Source: Blastochloris sulfoviridis
GTDB taxonomy: Bacteria; Pseudomonadota; Alphaproteobacteria; Rhizobiales; Xanthobacteraceae
Direction of reading: 5' to 3'
NCBI RefSeq assembly: GCF_008630065.1
Contig: NZ_VWPL01000016.1
Coordinates: 1-64,000 of the forward strand
Length of the DNA: 64,000 nt
The position numbers were made by a program, and so were the translations under genes. Positions 12,351 through 23,338 of the stretch are shown piece after piece. The notes under the pieces are model-generated. The model worked only from the letters and a program-made list of their open reading frames with translations. It searched no databases and was not told the origin of the DNA. How positions within the stretch are numbered: position 1 is the stretch's first letter; each line of letters starts with the position of its first letter.

Positions 12351-13094
12351 TTGCGCGAGATCGTCTTCGATACCGAGACCACCGGGCTCGACCCGCTGAG
12401 CGGCGACCGGCTGGTCGAGATCGGCTGCGTCGAGCTGGAGAACCGCTGGCCGACCGGACGCACGTTTCACACCTTCATCAATCCCGAGCGCGAGGTGCCG
12501 CAGGGCGCGGTCGAGATCCATGGCCTGACGACCGCGTTCCTGCGCGACAAGCCGCGCTTCGCCGAGGTCGCCGACGGCTTTCTCGACTTCGTCGCCGACG
12601 CCCATCTGGTGGCGCACAACGCCTCCTTCGACCTGGGCTTCCTCGACGCCGAGCTGAAGCGGCTCGGCCGGCCGCCGATCGGCCGCGAGCGGGTGGTCGA
12701 CACCGTGATGCTGGCGCGGCGCAAGTTTCCCGGCGCCTCCAACACGCTGGATGCGCTGTGCACCCGCTTCGGCATCGACAATTCGAACCGCATCAAGCAC
12801 GGCGCGCTGCTCGACGCCGAGCTGCTGGCGGAGGTCTATGTCGAGCTGGTGGGGGCGCGGCAGGCCAATCTGGTGCTGGACGTGGCGCGCACCGGCACGC
12901 TGCGGCGCGACCCCGCCGGGGTGCGCACCCGCCCGGCGCCGCTGCCGCCGCGTCTCACCGGCGCCGAGGTCGAGGCGCACCATGCGTTCGTGGCGACGCT
13001 GGGCGAGCACGCCATCTGGCGCCTCTATGAGGAGGATCTCTCCGACACGGCGACGGTGGTGCCGGCCGCGCCGAAGGACGAGAAGGCAGGCTGA
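12351..13094 (+). CDS. dnaQ: DNA polymerase III epsilon subunit (3'-5' proofreading exonuclease)
   Basis: DEDDh exonuclease of the replicative polymerase. Exo I is VFDTETTGLDP (residues 4-14), Exo II AHNASFDLGFLDAEL and Exo III HGALLDAELLAEVY with the catalytic His. Length 247 aa. The start is TTG at 12351, preceded by GGAG about 8 nt upstream; no ATG or GTG gives the conserved MREIVFDTETTG start. The gap to coaE is only 13 nt. A long hairpin follows the stop codon. Confidence 0.95.
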   Translation: MREIVFDTETTGLDPLSGDRLVEIGCVELENRWPTGRTFHTFINPEREVPQGAVEIHGLTTAFLRDKPRFAEVADGFLDFVADAHLVAHNASFDLGFLDAELKRLGRPPIGRERVVDTVMLARRKFPGASNTLDALCTRFGIDNSNRIKHGALLDAELLAEVYVELVGARQANLVLDVARTGTLRRDPAGVRTRPAPLPPRLTGAEVEAHHAFVATLGEHAIWRLYEEDLSDTATVVPAAPKDEKAG

Positions 13095-13098
13095 AACG

Positions 13099-13128
13099 CC
13101 AATGGCCGGGACTTGTCCCGGCCATTGG
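13099..13128. terminator. bidirectional terminator between dnaQ and secB
   Basis: A 13-bp perfect inverted repeat (CCAATGGCCGGGA and its complement) closes a CTTG loop between the convergent dnaQ and secB genes. It is followed by GAAATTT rather than a pure T-run, so termination may be weak or partly Rho-dependent. Confidence 0.7.
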
Positions 13129-13157
13129 AAATTTCCGACAGGTTGCTGCCGCGGCGC

Positions 13158-13643
13158 TCAGGCGGCCGGCGGGGTCGGCGAGGCCGCCTGCAGCTCGGCG
13201 AGGCGCTGGCGGTAGAGCGCGGCGAAATCGACCGGCTCCAGCAGAAGCGGCGGGAAGCCGCCATTGCGCACCGCCTCGGCAATGATCTGCCGCGCGAACG
13301 GGAACAGCAGCCGCGGGCATTCGATCAGCACCACCGGGTGCACCGCTTCCGGCGCGATGTTGTGGACGCGGAACACCCCGCCATAGCTCAGATCGAAGGA
13401 GAACAGCACGGTGTTCTCGTGCTGGGCCGTGCCCTCGATCTTGAGGTCGACATTGTAGTCCGTGGCGCTCAACGGATTTGCCGTCACGTTGATCTGCACA
13501 TTGATGGAGGGCGGCTGCGGAGGAGGCACCAGCGACTGCGGCGCATTGGGATTCTCGAACGAGAAATCCTTGATGAACTGCGCAAGCACGTTCAGGCCCG
13601 GTGCCTTCGACTCCGTCGGAGCCCCGTTCGCCGTGGTATTCAT
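13158..13643 (-). CDS. secB: protein-export chaperone SecB
   Basis: Tetrameric cytoplasmic chaperone that holds preproteins for SecA. Conserved blocks are [16 protein letters not shown] near residue 20, [12 protein letters not shown], the SecA-contact segment and [37 protein letters not shown]. Length 161 aa is typical of the alphaproteobacterial form. The ATG at 13641-13643 is preceded by GGAGTT. Upstream in-frame sequence lacks similarity. It is divergent from the Tim44-like gene across a 573-bp gap. Confidence 0.96.
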   Translation of the reverse strand: MNTTANGAPTESKAPGLNVLAQFIKDFSFENPNAPQSLVPPPQPPSINVQINVTANPLSATDYNVDLKIEGTAQHENTVLFSFDLSYGGVFRVHNIAPEAVHPVVLIECPRLLFPFARQIIAEAVRNGGFPPLLLEPVDFAALYRQRLAELQAASPTPPAA

Positions 13644-14216
13644 AATGAACTCCGTTCGGTCGCGACGGACAGCCCCGCCGTTGCGCTGGTCGCTACCATG
13701 ACGAAGCCCCTGGCGGCAAGCATAACGGCCGCCGATCATTGGCGCACCGGCAGACATCGTTTAGATTGATACGAAATCCGGCGCCGTCACCGGAATTTCA
13801 TATTTCGCTTGCCGAGATTCCGCTCTTCAGTTCAGACGTTTCGGCCAAGGTTGGGTCTGCGGCTCGCCAACTGATCTCGCCGATCCATCTCGCCCATCCC
13901 TTGCGACATGTGGCAAAAGGGATCGGGCGACGTCTGGATTGCCGCTGATTCCGGCATAGATGGGGATCACGCGGCAGTCGGCAGTGTGCGCCGCGCGCGT
14001 GCCTGGGGTCCGATCCGGACGTTCGCAGCCGCGGACATCCGGAGTGGGTCAGAGGACGCATTATCGAGTCTGTACCGAGATCATCGAGCCTGTATCGAGA
14101 TCGAATCTGTATCGAGTCTGGGACCGAACGTCCTTCGACATAGGGGTGCCGGATGCCGGCTCCCGCGCGTCGGGAGTTCATCCAGAGGTCACGCCCCCGC
14201 CGATGAGGCAGAGACA
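13644..14216. other. 573-bp divergent intergenic region secB / Tim44-like gene
   Basis: No credible gene was found. The region holds a decayed palindromic stretch (TACGAAATCCGG near 13768, then CCGGAATTTCATATTTCG). It also holds an imperfect 20-bp tandem repeat at 14063-14120. Divergent promoters for secB and the Tim44-like gene should lie here, but I cannot assign -10/-35 boxes with confidence. Confidence 0.6.
14063..14120. repeat. imperfect 20-bp tandem repeat
   Basis: Unit ATCGAGTCTGTACCGAGATC at 14063-14082, then a near copy at 14083-14102 (two substitutions), then a third partial copy (GAATCTGTATCGAGTCTG) to about 14120. It lies about 100 bp upstream of the Tim44-like gene. Confidence 0.75.
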
Positions 14217-14906
14217 GTGTTGGACATCTACACGATCATTTTCCTGGCGCTCGCCCTGTTCATCTTCCTGCGGCTGCGCAGCGTGCTGGGCCAGAAGACC
14301 GGGCACGAGCGGCCGCCGGGCGAGGTGGCCCGCGATGCGAGGACGCAGACCGGCGAGAACGTGGTGCCGTTGCCCCGGCGCGTGCCCGGCACCGAGCGCC
14401 GCGAGGATGAGCCGCTGCCGCCCGGCCGCTGGGCCGGCGTCGCCGAGCCCGGCTCGGCGCTGGAACGCGGCCTCGACGACATCCTAACCGCCGACCGCAG
14501 CTTCGACGTGCAGCACTTCCTGGGCGGCGCGCGGGCGGCCTACGAGATGATCGTCACCGCGTTCGCCAATGGCGACCGGCGCACGCTGCGCGACCTGCTC
14601 GCCAAGGACGTCTATGACGGCTTCATCGCCGCCATCGCCGACCGCGAGGCGCGCGGCGAGACGGTCGAGTCGCGTTTCGTGTCGATCGACAAGGCCGAGG
14701 TGGTCGGCGCCGAGCTCAAGGACCGCATCGTCCACGTCACCGTCCGCTTCGTGTCGCAGCTCGTGACGGTGACCCGCGACAAGGCCGGCGCGGTGGTCGA
14801 CGGCAATCCCGATCAGGTCACCGACGTCACCGACATCTGGACCTTCGCGCGCGACCTGACCTCGCGCGATCCGAACTGGAAGCTCATCGCCACCGAGGCC
14901 GCCTGA
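14217..14906 (+). CDS. Tim44-like domain inner-membrane protein
   Basis: A 229-aa protein with one N-terminal membrane helix (LDIYTIIFLALALFIFLRL, residues 2-20), a disordered basic/proline linker, and a C-terminal Tim44/TimA-type domain from about residue 80 (FLGGARAAYEMIVTAFANGDRRTL ... DIWTFARDLTSRDPNWKLIAT). Relatives in alphaproteobacteria (TimA) are inner-membrane-anchored and related to mitochondrial Tim44. The molecular role is not established. Start is GTG at 14217 (GAGG about 8 nt upstream) or the adjacent TTG at 14220; no ATG is available. mltA and smr follow in a common rhizobial order. Confidence 0.88.
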   Translation: MLDIYTIIFLALALFIFLRLRSVLGQKTGHERPPGEVARDARTQTGENVVPLPRRVPGTERREDEPLPPGRWAGVAEPGSALERGLDDILTADRSFDVQHFLGGARAAYEMIVTAFANGDRRTLRDLLAKDVYDGFIAAIADREARGETVESRFVSIDKAEVVGAELKDRIVHVTVRFVSQLVTVTRDKAGAVVDGNPDQVTDVTDIWTFARDLTSRDPNWKLIATEAA

Positions 14907-14934
14907 CCTCAGCGGCGATGCCGGAACCCCCGCC

Positions 14935-16116
14935 GTGGCCGCGCTGCTGTCGTTGCTTGGAGCCTTGAGTGGAGCCCTGACGCTCGGTGCCGTGGTGGCA
15001 CCGGGGTCGGCCATGGCCGCGCCGCCTGCCGCCGTCCGCCTCGCCGGGGCGACGCTGGAGCCGGTGGCGTTCGCCGGCCTCGAAGGCTGGGGCAGCGACG
15101 ATCATCTGGCGGCCTTCCGCACCTTCCTCGCCAGTTGCCGGGCGGTGACCAAAGCCAAGGCTCCGAGCCGCGCGGCGCAGCCGGTCAGCCAGGGCCTCAA
15201 GGCGGCGTGCGCCCGCGCGCTCGCCCACCCGGCGGCCGACGCCGCGAGCGCGCGGCGCTTCTTCGAGGACAACTTCCAGCCCTGGCGCATCCGCCCGGCC
15301 GGTGGCGAAGGCTTCCTCACCGGCTATTACGAGCCGATCGTCGAGGGCGCGCTCCAGCCGTCCGCGGTCTATGCGACGCCGCTGCTCGCCGTGCCGGCCG
15401 AGCTGACGCGCCTGCTCGCCGGCCGCAGCGACGGCCGCCCGGCTGAACCGTGGCTCGATCGCGCGGCGATCGAGGACGGGGCGGTCGACGCCCGCCGCTA
15501 TGCGCTGGTGTGGCTGAAGGATCCGGTCGATGCCTTCTTCTGCCAGATCCAGGGCTCGGCCCAGGTGCGGCTGCCCGATGGCCGGCTGAGGCGCTACGCC
15601 TTCGCCGCCCGCAACGGCCACGACTACACCCCGGTCGGCCGCATCCTGATCGCCCGCGGCATCGTGGCGAAGGAGGACATGACGCTCGACCGCATCCGCG
15701 CCTATATCGAGGCCAATCCGCAAGACGGCCGGGCCTTGATGCGGATGAACCGCTCCTACGTCTTCTTCCGCGAGGCCGACTTGGCGCCCGAGGAGCACGC
15801 CATCGGCGCCCAGGGCCTGCCGCTGACGCCGGGCCGCTCGATCGCCGTCGACCGTGCGCTGCACGTCTATGGCACGCCGTTCTGGATCGAGGCTGCCTTG
15901 CCGTTGTCGGCCCCCGGTGCCGCCGAGCCGTTCCGCCGGCTGATGATCGCCCAGGACACCGGCACGGCCATCGTCGGGCCGGCGCGCGCCGACATCTATT
16001 TCGGCGCCGGCAAGGAGGCCGCGGCCGTCGCCGGGCGCATCCGCCACGCCGGCCGCTTCGTCATGCTGCTTCCGCGCGGGGTCGAGCCGGCCGTGGACGG
16101 GCCGCCGGCCCGATGA
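14935..16116 (+). CDS. mltA: membrane-bound lytic murein transglycosylase A (MltA)
   Basis: Periplasmic peptidoglycan lyase forming 1,6-anhydromuramoyl products. A signal peptide (hydrophobic residues 2-25, cleavage near GSAMAA) is followed by the MltA barrel (EGFLTGYYEPIVEG near residue 130). The C-terminal 3D domain carries the catalytic aspartate in the block from LMIAQDTGTAIVGPA to ADIYFG. GTG start at 14935. Length 393 aa. No lipobox cysteine is evident, so it is probably secreted or anchored by its signal rather than lipidated. It overlaps smr by 4 nt. Confidence 0.93.
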   Translation: MAALLSLLGALSGALTLGAVVAPGSAMAAPPAAVRLAGATLEPVAFAGLEGWGSDDHLAAFRTFLASCRAVTKAKAPSRAAQPVSQGLKAACARALAHPAADAASARRFFEDNFQPWRIRPAGGEGFLTGYYEPIVEGALQPSAVYATPLLAVPAELTRLLAGRSDGRPAEPWLDRAAIEDGAVDARRYALVWLKDPVDAFFCQIQGSAQVRLPDGRLRRYAFAARNGHDYTPVGRILIARGIVAKEDMTLDRIRAYIEANPQDGRALMRMNRSYVFFREADLAPEEHAIGAQGLPLTPGRSIAVDRALHVYGTPFWIEAALPLSAPGAAEPFRRLMIAQDTGTAIVGPARADIYFGAGKEAAAVAGRIRHAGRFVMLLPRGVEPAVDGPPAR

Positions 16117-16715
16117 GCCCGCGGCGCCCCCGCGGGCCGCTCACCGACGACGAGCGCGCGCTGTGGGAGCACGTCACTCGCGACATCAAGCCGTTGCGCG
16201 GCCGCAAGCCGCGACGCCGGCCGGCCGTCGAGCCGGACATCGAGTCGAAGGCCGCCGCCGAGGTGCCGGACACCGGCCAGCCCGCCGTGCATCCGGCGTC
16301 CCGGCCCGGCCGGGCGGCCCCCAAGGCATCCCCCGCTCCCGAACCGGCCCGCAAGCCCGCCCCGCCCTTGGCGCCGCTGGAACGGCGCACCCGGCTGCGG
16401 CTGGTGCGCGGCGTGGTCGAGATCGACGCCCGCATCGACCTGCACGGGCTCACCCGCCGCGAGGCGCACGACCGGCTGCTGCGATTCCTGGTCCAGGCGC
16501 AGGCGCACGGCGCCCGCATCGTGCTGGTGATCACCGGCAAGGGCGCGCCCGGCGCCGTGACCCATTTCGGTCACGAGCGCGGGGTGCTGCGCCGCGAAGT
16601 GCCGCTGTGGCTGGGATCGGCCGAGCTTCGGCCGCTGGTGGTGGGGTTCGAGACCGCCCACGCCGTCCATGGCGGCGAGGGCGCGCTCTATGTCCGGGTG
16701 CGGCGGCGGGGTTGA
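16113..16715 (+). CDS. Smr/MutS2-domain protein (DUF1321-type)
   Basis: A 200-aa protein. A charged N-terminus (LTDDERALWEHVTRDIKPL) is typical of alphaproteobacterial stand-alone Smr proteins. A proline/alanine-rich disordered linker (about residues 30-85) and an Smr domain with DLHGLTRREAHDRLLRFL and VLVITGKG follow. Smr domains are nucleic-acid nicking endonucleases in related proteins; the target of this family is unknown. The ATG overlaps the mltA stop codon (ATGA). The stop codon is directly followed by a family B repeat. Confidence 0.9.
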   Translation: MSPRRPRGPLTDDERALWEHVTRDIKPLRGRKPRRRPAVEPDIESKAAAEVPDTGQPAVHPASRPGRAAPKASPAPEPARKPAPPLAPLERRTRLRLVRGVVEIDARIDLHGLTRREAHDRLLRFLVQAQAHGARIVLVITGKGAPGAVTHFGHERGVLRREVPLWLGSAELRPLVVGFETAHAVHGGEGALYVRVRRRG

Positions 16716-16767
16716 TACGGTTTCCGGCCTGCAGGGCTGGAAGACCATATTCCGCCGGAAACCGTAA
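16713..16767. repeat. family B repeat (short form)
   Basis: ATACGGTTTCCGGC begins inside the smr stop codon (TGATACGG) and its inverted partner GCCGGAAACCGTA ends at about 16765. Together they form a 50-bp hairpin between the convergent smr and prfC genes. It probably doubles as a terminator. The GCCGAAAA core found in the long copies is absent. Confidence 0.75.
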
Positions 16768-16776
16768 GAGTTTCGC

Positions 16777-18378
<1,602 letters not shown>

Positions 18379-18703
18379 TCAATCAGCTCGGGAGGCCCAT
18401 CGGCCGTGAGCCGCGCTTTTCCCTCTCCCCTTGCGAGAGGGAAGGAAGAAGCCGAGCCGATAGCCGGAACCGCATCAGGCGTGAGAGCAGGTATCCCGAA
18501 GGGGCAGGCGTCCGGCGGCGGTTCAACACGCCGGCGCCCGTCCTGTCAATCGCGGGCCGGACGGCTCATACGGTTTCCGGCTGATCAAGCCGGACGACCG
18601 TATTCCGGTCGTCGAAAATCCCTTCGCGAACAAAGGATTTTCGGCGAGGCCGTTTCCGGGATCCCGGTTTCCGGGATCCTGGAGGGATCATCCGGAAACC
18701 GCA
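18379..18703. other. prfC-hslU intergenic region, mostly repeat sequence
   Basis: A 325-bp gap between two leftward genes. It holds a family A half-element (CCCTCTCCCCTTGCGAGAGGG at 18421-18441) and a full family B element (18567-18703). No gene was found. Confidence 0.7.
18567..18703. repeat. family B repeat (long form)
   Basis: Outer arms CATACGGTTTCCGGCTGATC and, inverted, GATCATCCGGAAACCGCATC. The inner hairpin is TCGAAAATCCCTT / AAAGGATTTTCGGC (about 18612-18646). An additional GTTTCCGGGATCCCGG...CCGGGATCC palindrome lies at 18652-18680. The element ends against the hslU stop codon at 18704. Confidence 0.8.
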
Positions 18704-20011
18704 TCAGAGGATGAACCGCGACAGGTCGGCGTTCTTGGCCAGATCCCCCACCGCGGCCTGCACATAGGGCGCGTCGATCGTCACCGTCTCGCCCGAACGG
18801 TCCGGCGCCGAGAAGCTGATCTCGTCCAGCACCCGCTCGACCACCGTCTGCAGCCGCCGAGCGCCGATGTTCTCGACCGCCGAATTGACGCTGACGGCGG
18901 CATCGGCGATCGCGTCGATGGCGTCGGGGGTGAACACCAGCGTCACGCCCTCGGTCGCCAGCAGCGCAACCGTCTGCTTGATCAGCGAGGCTTCCGGCTC
19001 GGTGAGGATGCGCTTCAGATCCTCGCGCGTCAGCGCGTCGAGCTCGACGCGGATCGGCAGGCGGCCCTGCAGCTCGGGCAGGAGGTCCGAGGGCTTGGCG
19101 ACGTGGAAGGCGCCGGAGGCGACGAACAGGATATGGTCGGTCTTCACCGCGCCGTGCTTGGTCGACACCGTGGTGCCCTCGATCAGCGGCAGCAGATCGC
19201 GCTGCACGCCCTCGCGCGACACGTCGCCGACGCGCGCGCCCTCGCGGGCGCAGATCTTGTCGATCTCGTCGAGGAAGACGATGCCGTTGTTCTCGACCTG
19301 GCGGATCGCCTCCTGCACGATGGTGTCCTGGTCGAGCATCTTGTCGGATTCCTCAGTGATCAGCGGCGCGTAGGCATCGGCCACGGTGGTGCGGCGGGTG
19401 CGGGTGCGGCCGGTCATCCGCGAGAAAATGTCGTTCAGCGACACCGCGCCCATCTGGGCGCCGGGCATTCCGGGGATCTCGAACATCGGCATGCCGCTTG
19501 AGCCGCTCTGCACCTCGATCTCGATCTCCTTGTCGTTGAGTTCGCCGCTGCGCAGCCGGCGGCGGAACGACTCGCGTGTCGAGGGCGTGGCGGTGGGGCC
19601 GACCAGCGCGTCGAGCACCCGGTCCTCGGCGGCGAGGTGGGCGCGCGCCTGCACCGCCTTGCGCTTCTCCTCGCGCACCAGGGCGATGCCGACCTCCAGA
19701 AGATCGCGCACGATCTGCTCGACGTCGCGGCCGACATAGCCGACCTCGGTGAACTTGGTCGCCTCCACCTTGAGGAACGGCGCACCGGCGAGGCGCGCGA
19801 GGCGGCGGGCGATCTCGGTCTTGCCGACGCCGGTGGGGCCGATCATCAGGATGTTCTTGGGCAGAACCTCCTCGCGCAGCTTGTCGTCGAGCTGCAGGCG
19901 CCGCCAGCGGTTGCGCAGCGCGATCGCCACCGCCCGCTTGGCGTCCTTCTGGCCGACGATGAAGCGGTCGAGCTCGGAGACGATCTCGCGCGGCGAGAAG
20001 GTGGCCTTCAT
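18704..20011 (-). CDS. hslU: HslU ATPase/unfoldase of the HslVU protease
   Basis: Hexameric AAA+ unfoldase that feeds HslV. Walker [16 protein letters not shown] near residue 60; Walker [11 protein letters not shown]-domain between; sensor region RIGKR-like [19 protein letters not shown] near the C-terminus. The C-terminal SRFIL tail that docks in HslV is present. I use ATG 20011 ([14 protein letters not shown], family-like). An alternative in-frame ATG at 20044 would overlap hslV. Transcribed with hslV. Confidence 0.96.
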   Translation of the reverse strand: MKATFSPREIVSELDRFIVGQKDAKRAVAIALRNRWRRLQLDDKLREEVLPKNILMIGPTGVGKTEIARRLARLAGAPFLKVEATKFTEVGYVGRDVEQIVRDLLEVGIALVREEKRKAVQARAHLAAEDRVLDALVGPTATPSTRESFRRRLRSGELNDKEIEIEVQSGSSGMPMFEIPGMPGAQMGAVSLNDIFSRMTGRTRTRRTTVADAYAPLITEESDKMLDQDTIVQEAIRQVENNGIVFLDEIDKICAREGARVGDVSREGVQRDLLPLIEGTTVSTKHGAVKTDHILFVASGAFHVAKPSDLLPELQGRLPIRVELDALTREDLKRILTEPEASLIKQTVALLATEGVTLVFTPDAIDAIADAAVSVNSAVENIGARRLQTVVERVLDEISFSAPDRSGETVTIDAPYVQAAVGDLAKNADLSRFIL

Positions 20012-20030
20012 CAGCGGATCGGGCCGGGGA

Positions 20031-20591
20031 TCAGCGAGCGCCATCGAGAGTCTCCACCACGATCTCGCGATTGGTATAGACGCAAATGTCGGCGGCGATG
20101 CCAAGCGACTTCCGCACGATCGCCTCGGCCGAAAGCTCGGTGTCGACCAAGGCGCGGGCCGCGGCCAGCGCGTAATTGCCGCCCGAGCCGATACCCATGA
20201 CGCCGTTCTCGGGCTCCAGCACGTCGCCGGTGCCCGACAGCACCAGCGTCGCCTCGCGGTCGGCGACGATCATCATCGCCTCCAGCCGGCGCAGATAGCG
20301 GTCGGTGCGCCAGTCCTTGGCCAGCTCGACGCAGGCCCGCACGAGCTGGCCGGGATACTGGTCGAGCTTGGCCTCCAGCCGCTCGAACAAGGTGAAGGCG
20401 TCGGCGGTGGCGCCGGCAAAGCCGCCGATCACGTCACCCTTGCCGATGCGGCGCACCTTCTTGGCGTTCGCCTTGATCACGGTCTGGCCCAGGCTGACCT
20501 GGCCGTCGCCGCCGACGGCCACCATCCCGGCCTTGCGGACGGTCAGGATGGTGGTGCCGTGCCACACCGGCACGGCGTTGTGTTCGCTCAT
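20031..20591 (-). CDS. hslV: HslV peptidase subunit
   Basis: Threonine protease of the proteasome-like HslVU complex. The mature nucleophile is in [10 protein letters not shown], so a propeptide of about 12 residues ([12 protein letters not shown]) is removed, as in other alphaproteobacterial HslV. Conserved blocks are [24 protein letters not shown] and the [14 protein letters not shown] substrate-pocket region. Length 186 aa. It lies 19 nt upstream of hslU and is divergent from hisB. Confidence 0.96.
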   Translation of the reverse strand: MSEHNAVPVWHGTTILTVRKAGMVAVGGDGQVSLGQTVIKANAKKVRRIGKGDVIGGFAGATADAFTLFERLEAKLDQYPGQLVRACVELAKDWRTDRYLRRLEAMMIVADREATLVLSGTGDVLEPENGVMGIGSGGNYALAAARALVDTELSAEAIVRKSLGIAADICVYTNREIVVETLDGAR

Positions 20592-20755
20592 CGTCTCTAT
20601 GCTTTCGGGAGGGAGGCTCCAACGTTTCGGTGCCTATGTAGGCATGCCGGAGGAGCGCTGCAAACCGGGCCCATGTCCGCGCAGTGGCGCACGCCGGCCC
20701 GGCCTGCTAGACACAGCGCGATTTGACAGTTGAACCGGAGCGTTGGGCCGGGAGC

Positions 20756-21349
20756 ATGCGCACCGCCGTGATCGAGCGCACGACGCGCGAAACCAGGATC
20801 AGGATCGAGCTGGACCTCGACGGCACCGGCGCGTCGCAGATCGCGACCGGCGTCGGCTTCCTCGACCACATGCTCGACCAGGTGGCCCGCCACGGCCGCA
20901 TCAATCTCACCATCGCCGCCGAGGGCGACCTGCACATCGACGACCACCACACGGTCGAGGATGTCGGCATCGCGCTGGGCCAGGCGGTGAAGAAGGCGCT
21001 GGGCGACATGGCCGGCATCGGCCGCTACGCCGACGTGCACCTGCCGATGGACGAGGCGCTGACGCGGGTGGTCATCGACATTTCCGGCCGGCCGATGCTG
21101 GTGTGGCGCACCACCTTCCCGACGCCCAAGATCGGCAGCTTCGACACCGAGTTGGTGCGGGAGTTCTTCCAGGCCTTCGCCACCCACGCCGCCCTGACGC
21201 TGCACGTCGAGACGCTCTATGGCGACAACGCCCATCACATTGCCGAGAGCTGCTTCAAGGCGCTGGCGCGAGCGCTGAAGGCGGCGGTGGCGTCGGACCC
21301 GTCGCTGGGCGGCGCCATTCCCTCGACCAAGGGGCGGCTCGGGGATTGA
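20756..21349 (+). CDS. hisB: imidazoleglycerol-phosphate dehydratase
   Basis: Sixth step of histidine synthesis (IGP to imidazole-acetol phosphate). The metal-binding motifs [14 protein letters not shown] and [14 protein letters not shown] are present, and later [15 protein letters not shown]. This is the monofunctional form of 197 aa, with no phosphatase domain. ATG 20756 gives [13 protein letters not shown]; an in-frame TTG at 20723 would add 11 residues. It opens the histidine cluster, divergent from hslV. Confidence 0.96.
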   Translation: MRTAVIERTTRETRIRIELDLDGTGASQIATGVGFLDHMLDQVARHGRINLTIAAEGDLHIDDHHTVEDVGIALGQAVKKALGDMAGIGRYADVHLPMDEALTRVVIDISGRPMLVWRTTFPTPKIGSFDTELVREFFQAFATHAALTLHVETLYGDNAHHIAESCFKALARALKAAVASDPSLGGAIPSTKGRLGD

Positions 21350-21387
21350 GTTCCGATCGTTGCATCTCAGGCGCTGAGAGAAAGACC

Positions 21388-21840
21388 ATGGCACTCTGGA
21401 CGGTTCACGAGCCCCCGCCGCGCGGCCGCGGCCCGCTCGATCAGGCCGACCGCATCGTGTTCGTCCGGGACGGGCTGTCCTGGGCGGCCCTGCTGGTTCC
21501 GCTGATCTGGCTGGCGGCGCGGCGGCTTTGGCTGGCGCTGGTGTTCTATGTCGTCATCCTCACGCTGGTCACCGTCGCCTTCCAGGCCGCCGACCTGCCG
21601 GCCTGGGGGATGGTGGCCGGCGCGGCGATGAGCGTCATCCTCGGGTTGGAGGCGGCTGGCCTGCGCCGCTGGACGCTGGGGCGGCGCGGCTTCAAGCCGG
21701 TCGCCGTGATCTCGGCGCCGACCCTGGACGAGGCCGAGCGGCGCTTCTTCGCCGGCTGGCCTGGCGCGGCCTCACCGCCGCAGGCGGCGCGCCCGGCCAC
21801 GGCCGGCGTCATCGGCACCGCCGCCATGGTGGCGCGATGA
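21388..21840 (+). CDS. DUF2628 membrane protein inside the his operon
   Basis: A 150-aa protein of unknown function. The N-terminus is [11 protein letters not shown]. Two or three hydrophobic helices span roughly residues 27-85, followed by a soluble tail with [30 protein letters not shown]. The tail block (GF..V.V..A..LDEAE..F) matches the DUF2628 family found at this place in rhizobial his clusters. It lies 38 nt after hisB and overlaps hisH by 4 nt (ATGA), so it is co-translated with the glutaminase subunit. No catalytic motif is visible. Confidence 0.82.
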   Translation: MALWTVHEPPPRGRGPLDQADRIVFVRDGLSWAALLVPLIWLAARRLWLALVFYVVILTLVTVAFQAADLPAWGMVAGAAMSVILGLEAAGLRRWTLGRRGFKPVAVISAPTLDEAERRFFAGWPGAASPPQAARPATAGVIGTAAMVAR

Positions 21841-22487
21841 GCGTCGCGATCGTCGATTACGGCTCGGGCAATCTGCACTCGGCCAGGAAGGCGGTGGAGC
21901 GTGCCGCCCAGGAGGCGGGGCTCGACCAGGATGTGGTGGTCACCGCCGACCCCGAGGCGGTGCGCCGGGCCGACCGGGTGGTGCTGCCGGGCGTCGGCGC
22001 GTTCGCCGACTGCCGCGCCGGGCTCGACGCCATTCCCGGCATGATCGAAGCGCTGGAGGACACCGTCCGCCGCCGCGGCCGGCCGTTCCTCGGCATCTGC
22101 GTCGGCATGCAGCTGATGGCCGAGCGCGGGCGCGAATATCAGGTCACCCCCGGCCTCGGCTGGATCGCGGGCGAGGTCGACCGCATCCAGCCCACAGATC
22201 CGGCGCTCAAGATCCCGCACATGGGCTGGAACACGCTGGAGGTGCGGCGCGCCCACCCGCTGCTCGCCGGCATCCCCACCGGCCCGTCCGGCCTGCACGC
22301 CTATTTCGTGCACAGCTATCATCTGACGCCGGCCGACCCGGCCGATCTCGTCGCCACCGCCGATTATGGCGGCCCGGTCACCGCGATCGTCGCCAGGGAC
22401 TCCATGGCCGGCACCCAGTTCCACCCCGAGAAGAGCCAGCGCCTCGGCCTCGCTCTGCTCGCCAACTTCCTAAGCTGGTCTCCGTGA
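21837..22487 (+). CDS. hisH: imidazole glycerol phosphate synthase, glutaminase subunit
   Basis: Class I glutamine amidotransferase that supplies ammonia to HisF. Nucleophile Cys in [13 protein letters not shown], oxyanion and glutamine-binding elements LPGVGAF, catalytic His in FHPEKSQ near the C-terminus. Length 216 aa. The ATG overlaps the upstream stop codon, and its own stop overlaps the hisA GTG (GTGA). Confidence 0.96.
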   Translation: MSVAIVDYGSGNLHSARKAVERAAQEAGLDQDVVVTADPEAVRRADRVVLPGVGAFADCRAGLDAIPGMIEALEDTVRRRGRPFLGICVGMQLMAERGREYQVTPGLGWIAGEVDRIQPTDPALKIPHMGWNTLEVRRAHPLLAGIPTGPSGLHAYFVHSYHLTPADPADLVATADYGGPVTAIVARDSMAGTQFHPEKSQRLGLALLANFLSWSP

Positions 22488-23221
22488 TCCTGTATCCTGC
22501 CATCGACCTCAAAGCCGGCCAGTGCGTCCGCCTCGAACAGGGCGACATGGCCCGCGCCACCGTGTTCAACGCCGATCCGGCCGCCCAGGCGAGAGCCTTC
22601 GCCGAGGCCGGCTTCTCCTGGGTGCACGTCGTCGATCTCGATGGCGCCTTCGCCGGCCGGCCGGTCAATGCCGCGGCGGTGGGCGCCATCCTGGAGAGCA
22701 TCCAGATCCCGGTGCAGCTCGGCGGCGGCATCCGCAACATGGCCACCATCGAGGCCTGGCTGGAGCGCGGCGTCGCCCGCGTGGTGATCGGCACCGCCGC
22801 GATCAAGGATCCCGAGCTGGTGCGCGAGGCCGCGCGCGCCTTCCCCGGCCGGATCGCCGTCGGCCTCGACGCCAAGGACGGCTTCATCGCAGTCGAGGGC
22901 TGGGCCGAGGATTCGGACGCCACGGTGCTCGACACCGCCAGGCGCTTCGAGGATGCCGGCGTCGCCGCCATCATCTACACCGACATCGGCCGCGACGGCC
23001 TGCTGAAGGGGCTGAACATCGGCGCCACCGCGGCGCTGGCGCGGGCGATCTCGATCCCGGTCATCGCCTCGGGCGGGCTCGCCTCGCTCGACGACGTGCA
23101 CCGCCTGCTCTCCGACGAAGGCGCCGGCATCAAAGGGGCGATCGCCGGGCGCGCGCTCTATGACGGCCGGCTCGATCCGGCGCAGGCGTTGGCGCTGGTC
23201 GGCGTGACGGCCGCGGCGTGA
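22484..23221 (+). CDS. hisA: ProFAR isomerase (HisA)
   Basis: TIM-barrel isomerase converting ProFAR to PRFAR. It has the two phosphate-binding half-barrel motifs ([20 protein letters not shown]) and catalytic aspartates in [10 protein letters not shown] and [12 protein letters not shown]. Start is GTG at 22484, overlapping the hisH stop. Length 245 aa. Confidence 0.96.
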   Translation: MILYPAIDLKAGQCVRLEQGDMARATVFNADPAAQARAFAEAGFSWVHVVDLDGAFAGRPVNAAAVGAILESIQIPVQLGGGIRNMATIEAWLERGVARVVIGTAAIKDPELVREAARAFPGRIAVGLDAKDGFIAVEGWAEDSDATVLDTARRFEDAGVAAIIYTDIGRDGLLKGLNIGATAALARAISIPVIASGGLASLDDVHRLLSDEGAGIKGAIAGRALYDGRLDPAQALALVGVTAAA

Positions 23222-23338
23222 CCGCCTCCCCCGCTTTGGACGAATGGCCGCGGCGGGGCGTGCCGTGCTAGTGCATGTCTCGACGTCCGGTGGCGGTTCG
23301 CCGCCGGCCGGCCGAGCGGTCCAGACCCGAGGATCCAG

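Noticed and set aside
13739-14181. Small ORFs in the secB/Tim44-like intergenic region
   Set aside because: Several frames are open here, but they overlap one another, lack ribosome-binding sites and have no recognisable motif.
20626-20650. Small palindrome TGCCTATGTAGGCA upstream of hslV
   Set aside because: A short dyad with no second copy nearby and no match to a heat-shock promoter I could align; too weak to list.
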